From JAABRU01 sp041390465 (GTDB taxonomy: Bacteria > Desulfobacterota > Desulfobacteria > Desulfobacterales > Desulfococcaceae), in assembly GCA_041390465.1 (NCBI GenBank), contig JAWKPW010000003.1, positions 48,287 through 112,286 on the forward strand: 64,000 nt of DNA, written 5' to 3'. The position numbers were made by a program, and so were the translations under genes. Shown here in pieces: positions 43,971-52,600 of the stretch. Positions within the stretch are counted from its first letter, which is position 1; each line of letters starts with the position of its first letter. The notes below the pieces were generated by a model. It ran no database searches and had not been told where the DNA came from. It saw nothing but the letters and a program-made list of their open reading frames with translations.

Positions 43971-44399
43971 TCATCCCACTGTTTTCACCCATTCTTCGAT
44001 TCTGCTTTTGATGCTGTCCCGGATTTTCCGCAGGGAAACCAGTTTTTCCTCATCGGTTCCGGTCAAATGCTCCGGGTCAGGAAAGGGCCAGTGAAGCCGC
44101 TGACAGATACCAGGAAAAACAGGACATTTTGATTCAATGGCATCATCGCAGACCGTGATGACAAAATCAAACAGGCATCCTTTCTTGAAAATGCCAAAAA
44201 CACTTTGCGTTGTTTTTGCGCTCAAATCAAGCCCGATTTCCTTCATCACTTCAATGACCAGAGGATTCACAGCGGTGGGTTCCAGTCCCGCGCTTTCAGC
44301 ATGAAACTGATTTCCTGCAAACTCATTCAGGAAAACTTCGGCCATCTGGCTTCTTGCACTGTTGTGAACACATATGAACAGAACATTTTTCTTTTGCAT
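43971..44399 (-). CDS. arsC: low-molecular-weight phosphatase fold protein, arsenate reductase ArsC-like
   Basis: A 142-residue LMW protein-tyrosine-phosphatase-fold enzyme. The P-loop FICVHNSARSQMAE (C-x5-R) is at residues 9-22, the general-acid region is HWPFPDPEHL, and CDDAIESKCPVFPG keeps the second and third cysteines used in thioredoxin-linked arsenate reduction. It is most likely a thioredoxin-type arsenate reductase; a phosphatase role is possible. Its place between phoU and the GAK genes fits arsenate entering through the Pst transporter. No SD stronger than AAAGG-like is seen. Confidence 0.87.
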   Translation of the reverse strand: MQKKNVLFICVHNSARSQMAEVFLNEFAGNQFHAESAGLEPTAVNPLVIEVMKEIGLDLSAKTTQSVFGIFKKGCLFDFVITVCDDAIESKCPVFPGICQRLHWPFPDPEHLTGTDEEKLVSLRKIRDSIKSRIEEWVKTVG

Positions 44400-44430
44400 A
44401 ATCTATCCTGCTTTGCAAAACCGGGATTTT

Positions 44431-45090
44431 TCAATATTCCCGATGCCGCACAATTTCCCCTTCAATGAGATAAATCACTTCTTCAGCGATATTGGTGGTA
44501 TGATCCGCGATGCGCTCCAAGTGGCGGGAAAGCCAGTACATATTAAACAGATATTCCGTATCTTCCGGACACTCCCGGACATCCTTTATCATCTGCTGGT
44601 ACATATTTTTGTCAAGCTGATCCACTTCATCATCTGTCATCAGAACCCTGAAGGCCAGATCCGCATCCATGCCGACCAAAGAATCCAGACTGTTTGTCAG
44701 CATGGTCTGACATTTTGCCAGCATTTCGGAATAATCATAGGTCAACTGACACCCGTTTCTGTTCTGTATGATTTTTTTGATGCGTCTGGCAATATTGGAG
44801 GTTTCATCTCCGATGCGTTCCAGTTCATTGTTGATTTTGATGGTTACGACAAGCAGACGCAGATCCGCTGCCACAGGCTGATGAAGGGCCAGTACCTTGA
44901 GGCATTCCTCCTCAATTTCCACTTCCTCATGATCAATTTCATAATCGGTTTTGATAATGCGTTCCGCTTCATAAAGACTGCGGTCCTCAATGGAACGCGC
45001 GGCCATGCGGAGCCTTTCCTCCACCTGCGCGCCCAAAGCCAGAATTCTTTTTTTGATTTTTTCCAGTTCTCTTTCCAGATGCTTTGCCAT
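44431..45090 (-). CDS. phoU: phosphate signalling/transport regulator PhoU
   Basis: A 219-residue tandem three-helix-bundle protein with the two PhoU metal motifs, NELERIGDETSNIARRI in the first half and RHLERIADHTTNIAEEVIYLIEGE in the second. PhoU restrains the PhoR/PhoB response and the Pst transporter when phosphate is ample. GGAG eight bases before ATG 45090 is preferred to the upstream frame (to 45153), which would overlap pstB. It follows pstB in a standard pstSCAB-phoU order. A second, fused PhoU domain occurs in the GAK part at 39692-41335. Confidence 0.95.
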   Translation of the reverse strand: MAKHLERELEKIKKRILALGAQVEERLRMAARSIEDRSLYEAERIIKTDYEIDHEEVEIEEECLKVLALHQPVAADLRLLVVTIKINNELERIGDETSNIARRIKKIIQNRNGCQLTYDYSEMLAKCQTMLTNSLDSLVGMDADLAFRVLMTDDEVDQLDKNMYQQMIKDVRECPEDTEYLFNMYWLSRHLERIADHTTNIAEEVIYLIEGEIVRHREY

Positions 45091-45145
45091 AATCTTTTCT
45101 CCAATAAGTCGCTGATCATCAATTTTTTTCCCAGCAATATCAAAA

Positions 45146-45913
45146 TCATCCAAAACGGCCTGTGATATAATCCTCGGTCTGTTTCAGATGGGGTCTGGTA
45201 AAAATGCTGTCTGTTTCCCCTTCTTCAATAAGTTTTCCCATATAGAAAAATGCAGTGCGATCCGAAACACGGGCTGCCTGCTGCATACTGTGGGTGACAA
45301 TGATAATGGTGTAATTTTCTTTCAACTGGTGGATCAGGTCTTCAATTTTCTGCGTGGCAATGGGATCCAGCGCGGACGCAGGCTCATCCATGAGCAGCAC
45401 ATCCGGCTCCACTGCCAGAGCACGGGCAATGCAGAGACGCTGCTGCTGGCCTCCGGAAAGTCCCAGAGCAGAATCCGCCAGCCGGTCTTTGACTTCCTCC
45501 CAGAGTGCGGCTTTTTCCAGACTTTCCTCCACCCGGCGGGTAATAAAATTTTTGTCCTTTATGCCATTGACCCGAAGTCCGTAGGCCACATTTTCAAATA
45601 TGGTTTTGGGAAAGGGATTGGGTTTCTGAAACACCATGCCCACCCGTCTGCGCAGCATGACCACATCCAGAGAGGGCGCATAAATATCCTGCCCGTCAAG
45701 CAGGACTTTTCCCTCCACCCGGCTGATGGGGATCAGATCATTCATCCGGTTCAGGCACCGCAGATAGGTGCTTTTTCCGCATCCCGAAGGTCCAATCAGA
45801 GCTGTGACCTGACATTGTCTGAAATTCAGTGACACATCATCCAGAGCCTTGAAATCTCCGTAATAGAAATTCAGATGCTCGGATTTCATTTTTATACCGT
45901 TACTGCTGCTCAT
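45146..45913 (-). CDS. pstB: phosphate ABC transporter ATP-binding protein PstB
   Basis: A 255-residue ABC ATPase: Walker A GPSGCGKSTYL, Q-loop VFQKPNPFPKTIFENV (the PstB-specific sequence), signature ALGLSGGQQQRL, Walker B VLLMDEPASALDP and switch His in VTHSM. It powers high-affinity phosphate import with PstA, PstC and PstS. Note ALGLSGGQ, where many PstB proteins have a similar form. Between it and pstA lies a heptamer tandem repeat. Intact; length normal. Confidence 0.96.
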   Translation of the reverse strand: MSSSNGIKMKSEHLNFYYGDFKALDDVSLNFRQCQVTALIGPSGCGKSTYLRCLNRMNDLIPISRVEGKVLLDGQDIYAPSLDVVMLRRRVGMVFQKPNPFPKTIFENVAYGLRVNGIKDKNFITRRVEESLEKAALWEEVKDRLADSALGLSGGQQQRLCIARALAVEPDVLLMDEPASALDPIATQKIEDLIHQLKENYTIIIVTHSMQQAARVSDRTAFFYMGKLIEEGETDSIFTRPHLKQTEDYITGRFG

Positions 45914-45950
45914 GCCTAAATATCCTTTTTCATCGTTGACCGCCTGAATT

Positions 45951-46018
45951 CAGTTATCAGTTATCAGTTATCAGTTATCAGTTATCAGGTGTCAGGTGTC
46001 AGGTGTCAGGTGTTCAGG
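45951..46018. repeat. heptamer tandem repeats TTATCAG x5 and GTGTCAG x3
   Basis: Five TTATCAG units (45954-45988) run into three GTGTCAG units (45989-46009) in the pstA-pstB spacer. Related short runs occur in other spacers of the same operon (36120-36175, 38535-38585, 41635-41755, 48195-48232). Confidence 0.9.
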
Positions 46019-46097
46019 AAACACTGAAACCCGTTTAAAAACGCAGATAACCAGTTCCCGGCATCCAGGCCCCTGACCTCTTATCCCCCATCCCCTT

Positions 46098-47060
46098 TTA
46101 TTTCAGTTTCCTCCGCAATCGGCTCCGCCAGATGATTGCGACCATGTTCATTCCCAGCACCAGGGCAATCAGCACCAGGGCAGTTCCGTACTGTAAGGGA
46201 CGGGTGGCTTCAATATTGGTTCCGGCAGTGGCCAGCACATAAATATGGTAGGGAAGTGCCATAATCTTGCTGAAGATGGAAGAAGGCAGATCCTTTGTGA
46301 AAAACACGGCAGCCGTGAACATGATGGGAGCGGTTTCCCCGGCCGCCCGGCTCAGTCCCAGAATGCCGCCGGTAAGGATTCCCGGCAGCGCGGCGGGCAG
46401 CACCACACGGTAAATGGTCTGCCATTTGGTGGCTCCCAGTCCCAAAGATGCTTCCCGGTAGGTATTGGGAACGGATTTCAGGGCTTCCTCAGTGGAACCG
46501 ATAATCACCGGCAGGGACATGGCTCCCAAAGTCAGCGCGCCTGCGGCCAGACTTACGCCCATTTTCAGATACGTTACAAAAAAAGCCAGTCCGAAAAGAC
46601 CGAACACGACTGATGGCACACCTGCCAGATTGTTGATGCCCAGCCGGATGATGCGCAGCATTTTTCCGGGACGCGCGTATTCATTGATATAAATGGCAGA
46701 AGCCACACCAACGGGCATGGCCACCAGAATTGCTCCCAGACTCATGAGCACCGTTCCCACAATGCAGGGAAGAATGCCGCCTTTGGTCATGGCATCTCTG
46801 GGCACATCTGTCAGAAATTCCCAGGTAATGGCACTGATGCCGTTTTTCACCATAAAAAAAATGATAATCAGCAGCGCCAGCCCGTTGATGACAGCCGCAC
46901 CCCGGAAAAGTGCAAACAGAATCGTCTGCTTCATGCGCCGTTTCCTCTGCAGCATCCGGACCGCTTTCTGAATTTCGGTTTCGGTTTTCACTTTTTCAGG
47001 TTCTTCTGTCCTGTCCGCAGCAATTGCATCCATTATATACCCATTTTTGGCAATATCCAT
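46098..47060 (-). CDS. pstA: phosphate ABC transporter permease PstA
   Basis: A 320-residue inner-membrane permease with six predicted helices and a cytosolic N-terminal extension. The ABC permease EAA loop reads EEALKSVPNTYREASLGLGATKWQTIYRVVLPAALPGILTG, followed by LSRAAGETAPIMFTA, a PstA hallmark. GGAGGG before ATG 47060 is preferred; other in-frame ATGs at 47078 and 47033 are possible. pstC ends 19 bases upstream. It forms the channel with PstC. Confidence 0.95.
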   Translation of the reverse strand: MDIAKNGYIMDAIAADRTEEPEKVKTETEIQKAVRMLQRKRRMKQTILFALFRGAAVINGLALLIIIFFMVKNGISAITWEFLTDVPRDAMTKGGILPCIVGTVLMSLGAILVAMPVGVASAIYINEYARPGKMLRIIRLGINNLAGVPSVVFGLFGLAFFVTYLKMGVSLAAGALTLGAMSLPVIIGSTEEALKSVPNTYREASLGLGATKWQTIYRVVLPAALPGILTGGILGLSRAAGETAPIMFTAAVFFTKDLPSSIFSKIMALPYHIYVLATAGTNIEATRPLQYGTALVLIALVLGMNMVAIIWRSRLRRKLK

Positions 47061-47079
47061 GATTTTTTGTCCCTCCATC

Positions 47080-47976
47080 TTATAAAGACGCCTCCCCCAC
47101 CTGCCGGTATCTGTGGGATACAAAATCTGCAATGACATTGAAAATCAGCGTAAACACAAACAGCACAATGCCGGTGGCAAACAGCGCATAATAATGATCA
47201 CCCCGGAAGGGAGCTTCTGCCATTTCTGCGGCAATGCTGGCAGGAAGAGGCCGGACAGGATCAAACATGGAACCGGGAATCATGGCTGCGCCTCCCGCGA
47301 CCATCAGCACCACCATTGTTTCCCCAATGGCTCTGGACATGCCCAGAATGACAGCCGTGCTGATGCCGGACACAGAAGCAGGCAGAATCACCCGGATAAT
47401 GGTTTCCCAATGGGTCGCGCCCAGCGCAAGAGAACCTTCCTTCAATCCCGCGGGCACACTGTAAATGGCATCCTCGGACAGACTGCAGATGGTGGGAATG
47501 GACATGAAGGCCAGCATCAGTGCCGCGTTGAAAAGATTGAGTCCTGTGGGAATGCCAAAGGTTTTCTGCAGAAAAGGGGCCATAATGACCATGCCGAAAA
47601 AGCCCATGACCACTGAGGGCAGGGCTGCAAGCAGTTCCACAACCGGTTTGACAATCTCAGCCACCCGTCTGGAAGCCAGTTCCGCAAGATACACAGCCGT
47701 CATTACGCCCAGGGGAATGGCTATCAGCGAGGAAAGCAGTGTGACATACAGCGATGCAACAATCAGCGGAAAAATGCCGAAATCAGCAGGATCAGATGTG
47801 GGATACCAGTATTTTCCGAAAATGAATTCTTTTGCAGACACCACTTTGAAAACCGGCAGTCCCTCCATAAACAGAAATGCCATAATCATAAAGAGAATGG
47901 CAACCGACGCAGTGGCTATGCAGAAAAAAAGTGTCCGCATGGTCTTTTCTGTTGTCTGACGTCTGTTTTTCACCAT
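47080..47976 (-). CDS. pstC: phosphate ABC transporter permease PstC
   Basis: A 298-residue inner-membrane permease with six helices. Characteristic segments are EFIFGKYWYPTSDPADFGIFPLIV, IAIPLGVMTAVYLAELAS, ELLAALPSVVMGFFG and the EAA loop EDAIYSVPAGLKEGSLALGATHWETIIRVILPASVSGI, then MSRAIGETMVVLMVAGG. AAGGA eight bases before ATG 47976 selects this start over the longer frame. Paired with PstA, 19 bases downstream. Confidence 0.95.
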   Translation of the reverse strand: MVKNRRQTTEKTMRTLFFCIATASVAILFMIMAFLFMEGLPVFKVVSAKEFIFGKYWYPTSDPADFGIFPLIVASLYVTLLSSLIAIPLGVMTAVYLAELASRRVAEIVKPVVELLAALPSVVMGFFGMVIMAPFLQKTFGIPTGLNLFNAALMLAFMSIPTICSLSEDAIYSVPAGLKEGSLALGATHWETIIRVILPASVSGISTAVILGMSRAIGETMVVLMVAGGAAMIPGSMFDPVRPLPASIAAEMAEAPFRGDHYYALFATGIVLFVFTLIFNVIADFVSHRYRQVGEASL

Positions 47977-48049
47977 AATTTTTTCCTTTTTCTGTATGTA
48001 ATACAGGGACTTTGCAGCCCATGCATTCAGCATTTCAGTTCAATATTAT

Positions 48050-48088
48050 GTAGGGTGGGCAAAAGCGGAGCGTTGCCCACCATGCTGC
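48050..48088. repeat. GTAGGGTGGGCA palindrome
   Basis: GTAGGGTGGGCAA and TTGCCCACCATGCTGC enclose a loop in the pstS-pstC spacer. Same family as 39633-39671. Confidence 0.7.
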
Positions 48089-48125
48089 ATTTGTGAAATA
48101 CACGATGTCTGCCGGGAAATCACAT

Positions 48126-48174
48126 GGTGTGCATAAGCTGATTTTTGGGAAAAATCAGCTTATGCACACCCTAC
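48126..48174. repeat. long hairpin GGTGTGCATAAGCTGATTTTT
   Basis: GGTGTGCATAAGCTGATTTT and its complement ending at 48174 make a stem of about 21 bp with a tiny loop, in the pstS-pstC spacer. It could cause partial termination after pstS, giving the usual excess of binding protein over permease. Confidence 0.65.
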
Positions 48175-48233
48175 GGCTTTTAAGGTTTCAGTTAATTTAC
48201 CTGACACCGAAAACCTGACACCTGACACCCATG

Positions 48234-49055
48234 TTAGTACAGCGGCACATATCCGCTTTTTTCCACTGCCTTCTGTCCGAATTCCGGGTTCATGACATAA
48301 TTGATGAATTTGGCAATCTCACCTGCGGGCCACCCTCTGGTGAACATGAACAGGGCTCTGGAGATGGGGAAGGCTCCGTTGAGTGTGGTTTCCTTGCTGC
48401 CCTTTACACCATCCACAGTCAGGGCTTTGATTTCCGCATTCAGATACCCGATGCCCACATAACCGATGGCACTTTTGTTCTGTGCCACACCTGTCGCGAC
48501 CGCTCCGTTGGAGGCCTGCAGCAGCGCACCGGGAAACACTCTTTCCTTGTTCATGACTTTCTCTTCCCATACTTCATAGGTTCCGGAAGAGGTGTCACGG
48601 GAAATGACCACAATCTTCAGATCCGGGCCGCCCACATCTTTCCAGTTGGTGATTTTGCCCATGTAAATATCCTTCAACTGGGCCAGAGTCAGATTGGCAA
48701 CATTGTTTTCCGGGTGAACCACCGGAATGATGCAGTCATAGGCAATGGCAAAGGGAACCGGGTATGCGCCGCCTTCCAAAGCCAGTTTGACTTCCTTGTC
48801 CTTGATAAAGCGGGAAGAGTTGCCAATATCGGTTGTGCCGTCTATAATGGCCTTGATGCCGTTGCCGGAGCCTCCGCCGGAAATGGAGATTTTCACATCC
48901 GGATTGGCCTTCATGTAAGCCTCGGCCACTTCCTGGGCAATGGGCAGCACCGTGGTGGATCCGTTAATCGTGATTTCTCCGGCCAGCACCAGATTCGGGC
49001 CAACCACCAGAGACACGGCCAGCAAAATTGCAAAAAGCATGTTTCTTTTTCTCAT
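48234..49055 (-). CDS. pstS: phosphate ABC transporter substrate-binding protein PstS
   Basis: A 273-residue periplasmic phosphate-binding protein. It has a clear Sec signal peptide (MRKRNMLFAILLAVSLVVGPNLVLA, cut near residue 25). Binding-site segments are INGSTTVLPIAQEVAEAY, SGGGSGNGIKAIIDGTTDIGNSSR and VISRDTSSGTYEVWEEKV. AGGAGG-like GGAGGAAAAAG precedes the ATG. First gene of the pst operon, preceded by a Pho-box-like site. No lipobox Cys at the cleavage site. Confidence 0.95.
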   Translation of the reverse strand: MRKRNMLFAILLAVSLVVGPNLVLAGEITINGSTTVLPIAQEVAEAYMKANPDVKISISGGGSGNGIKAIIDGTTDIGNSSRFIKDKEVKLALEGGAYPVPFAIAYDCIIPVVHPENNVANLTLAQLKDIYMGKITNWKDVGGPDLKIVVISRDTSSGTYEVWEEKVMNKERVFPGALLQASNGAVATGVAQNKSAIGYVGIGYLNAEIKALTVDGVKGSKETTLNGAFPISRALFMFTRGWPAGEIAKFINYVMNPEFGQKAVEKSGYVPLY

Positions 49056-49123
49056 CTTTCTTTTTCCTCCGTATTTTTCATTGACATATGCAGTTCAACT
49101 GCATTCCTTTGCCTTACGGTTGG

Positions 49124-49166
49124 AATATACAGAGCAATTGTTAGAAAAATATTAGGATTGTGTTAG
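49124..49166 (-). promoter_or_regulatory. Pho-box-like operator and promoter of pstS
   Basis: Read on the minus strand, three 7-base units CTAACAC, CTAATAT and CTAACAA are separated by 4-base AT-rich linkers (AATC, TTTT), an exact 11-base period at plus-strand positions 49138, 49149 and 49160. A TATATT -10 lies 8 bases further (49124-49129) and no good -35 is present. This geometry is that of PhoB-activated promoters. The unit sequence differs from the E. coli CTGTCAT. Confidence 0.65.
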
Positions 49167-49618
49167 AAATGGATAAAAAATTGAATATGCCTTGCCTGAC
49201 CTGCAAAACCGGGTTGGGCATATGCCGGGCAGCATCCATTGCTTTTTGTTTTGCAAACTGGTAAAATTTCACAAACAGGCAGGGCACAGGAGGCACAAAA
49301 AATATCCGTCTTCTCACCGGGCAGCGGGGCAGAAAATCATTAATTTTTGCACAAAAACTCCCAGTTGCCTGAGCCGACTGTCAAAAAAAATTTTCACATT
49401 TTTTAACCGCAGAGAATGCAAAAATTTCCGCAAAGTGCGCAGAGAGAAAACTTTGCGGCTAACCAGTCAAATGTCAAAGAAATTTTTTTGACATTTTGAT
49501 GCGTCCAAACGCACTTCCTGCATGTTTTGGTTTGATGGAAACAATATGGCGTGATAAAAGCGGAATAGCGGGAAAAACAGAAACACCGCAACACGCAACG
49601 CTTTCAATGGAGAAGATG
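49167..49618. other. spacer between divergent pstS and hybrid kinase genes
   Basis: No gene is seen. Two short AT-rich inverted repeats lie around 49385-49495 (TTTGACATTT near 49467-49497). The Pho-box-like site is at its left edge; no clear promoter for the kinase was identified. Confidence 0.45.
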
Positions 49619-52600
49619 ATGATCAGACATTCAGTCCTGCTGTTGATTTTTCTGCTCATACCGGCAATGGGAAAAGCCTATGGACAGAAGGAGGAAGAAA
49701 CACTTCGCATTGCCATAGACCAATCTTTTCCGCCCCTGACCGTTATCAATGCAGAAGGCAAACCCGCCGGCCTGCTTGTGGACATATGGAAACTCTGGTC
49801 AGAAAAAACAGGACAGAAAATTGAATTTCTGCCTTCCTCATGGAATGAAAGTCTGGAAAATCTGAAAAACAGAAACGCGCATATCCATTCCGGGCTTGTT
49901 GTGACACCGGAGCGGGAGCAGTGGATGCTCTTCTCCCAGGCCATATACAAAGACGATTTTCATCTGTTTTTTCCGCTCAGCCAGGGGAAACTTCTGCCCG
50001 CGGCAAAACTGTCCGGACACAGGGTCGGGATGGTTCACAATTCCTCCCCGGAGGAGTGGCTGCGAAAAAAACATCCGGACATTGAGCCGGTTTTGTTCGA
50101 AAGCATCCATGCCGCGATTATCGGAGCCAGGGACGGGGAAGTGAGAGCCATTGCCGCTTCCTCTCTCAGCACAGCAGTGCATATTGCACTGATGGGACTG
50201 TCCGGAGAGTTTGAAGGCGGCAAAGAAGTTCTTTACACAAAAACATTTCATGCGGGCGTGCGGAAAGAAACCCCCCAACTGCTCGCTTTGATTGACAAAG
50301 GCTTTGATTCCATATCGCATCAGGAAATGGCAGACATTGAAAAACGCTGGATATCGGATCCGGAGAAACGCTATTACCGTCTGGATGCAGGAAGGATCCG
50401 GCTGTGTGCAGAGGAAAAAAAATGGCTGAAACAAAACAAATCCGCAAAAATTGCCATGCCGGACAGTCTCCCTCCTCTGTCCTTTGTCGGAGAAAACGGA
50501 CAGCTTCAGGGGATTGTCCCTGATTATCTGAACATCATCAGCGCACGGACAGGCATGGTTTTTGAGCCGGTTTTTTCTTCCCTTTCCGGTTTGTCCGAAC
50601 ATTTGAAAACAGGGCGGGCAGATATTATGCCGGGCCTGCACCTTCCATCGGCTGAAATTGCAAATTTCACAGTTCCATGCTTCAATTTGCAAAGAGTAAT
50701 CATCAACCGCACAGATGAACCTTTTGTCAGAAACACCGATGATCTGAAAGGCAGAAAAATTGCTGCGATCAAAAATACCGGACTGTTTCAGCACCTGACG
50801 GAAGAGCATCCCGGACTTGTAATTTACCCTGTCAGCAATCATATGGAAGGACTGGAGGCAGTTTCAGAAGGCAAGGCGGATGCTTTCATCTGTTCTCTGC
50901 TGACCTGCGGTTATCTGATTCAAAAGCATCATTTGGTGAACCTGAAAATTGCCGCGCCCGAAGGGCATCCGGATTTTCCGTTCCGCTTTGCTGTGCGCAA
51001 AGACTTGCCAGAACTTGCGGCAATTCTCAGCAAGGCCATTGATTCTGTCACCCGGCAGGAGCATGATGAGATATTCAAAAAATGGCTGTCGGTGCGTTAC
51101 GAGTATGTCACAGACTGGAAAACAGTTTTTCGGTGGATTGCTTTTTTCGCTGTCCTTCTGCTGATAAGTCTTTTCTGGAACCGGCGCCTGGCAAAAGAAA
51201 TTTCCGAGCGGAAGCAGACTGAGGAAGCGCTGCGCCACAGTGAGGAGCTTTTCCGCCACTCCTTTGAAAATGCCAATGTCGGTGTATGTCTGACAGGACT
51301 GGATGGAAAATTTCTCAAAATCAATTCGGAACTGTGCAAAATGCTGGGCTATGAAGCAGAGGAACTGGAAAAGATGCACGTCAATGAAGTCACGCATCCC
51401 GAATATCTGGAAACGAGCACAGGTTTTATTCAGCGCGCTGTTGAAGGTCAGAAAACCGCAGATGAGTTTGAGAAAAAATACATTGACCGGCAAAACCGCA
51501 TTGTATGGGGCCGTGTCAGCAGCGCGCTGATTCGGGACAGCAGTGGCAGACCTTTGTATTTCATTTCCCATGTCAGGGACATTACCGCGCGCAAACACGC
51601 GGAAAACACACTGCGGGAGAGAGAGGAAAATCTGCGGGCCTTTTTTCATCTTGCAGGTGTCGCGATTGCCGCTGTTGACCTGCAGGGAAGAATCATCCAG
51701 CACAACAGGGCAATGGAACAGTATCTGGGATACACGGCTGAGGAATTGAAAAATCTGCCGGGCACAGCCATAAGCCATCCGGATGACAATCTGATTACAC
51801 AGCAGTATTTCGCGGATCTTACTGCCGGAAAAAGAGATTCCTGCCGGCTGGAGAAAAGATATGTTCATAAAAACGGCAGTGTGATATGGGCAGATGTGTC
51901 TGTAACCGCCATGCGGGATGAATCCGGCAGGGTGCTCAGATTCATTGCTGCCGGGTTTGACATCAGCGAACGCAAACGTGCGGAAGCCAAACTGCGGCAG
52001 CAGAAAGAGGAACTGCAGATCATTCTGGACTCTGTTCCGGCTGCGGTTTTTTACAAAGATGCCTTCAACCGAATCATACGGGCCAACAAAAACTGGTACC
52101 GCGTTTTCGGTGTGTCAGAAGATGGGATCATCGGCAAATCCATAAATGAAATAATTCCCAAAGATGTGGCAGATCATCTGCATCAGCAGGATTTGGAAGT
52201 AATCCGCACAGGCCGGGCAATCAATATTTTTGAATCCCTTGAAACCGTGCATGGCAGGCGCTTTTTTTCCACGGACAAGGTTCCGGCGCAGGATGAAAAT
52301 GGAAATATTACCGGGATTTTCGGTTTTGCTCTGGATATTACCGATCGCGTAAAGGCGGAAGAATACCGGAAACAGAATGAGGCCCGGCTGGAAAGCCTGC
52401 TGCGGATTTCCCAGTACCGGACCGAAAGCACAAAGGAACTGCTGGATTATGCCCTGGCAGAAGCCATACGCCTGACAGGAAGCAAAATCGGATACATCTA
52501 TTATTACAGTGAGGACAGGAAGGAATTCACACTGAACACCTGGTCAGAGGATGTGATGAGGGAATGCAGGATTGCAGAGCCCCAACTCCTTTACCATCTT

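Noticed and set aside
45951..46018. short CRISPR or origin iterons
   Set aside because: Seven-base units without spacers, no DnaA-box pattern and no replication gene nearby.
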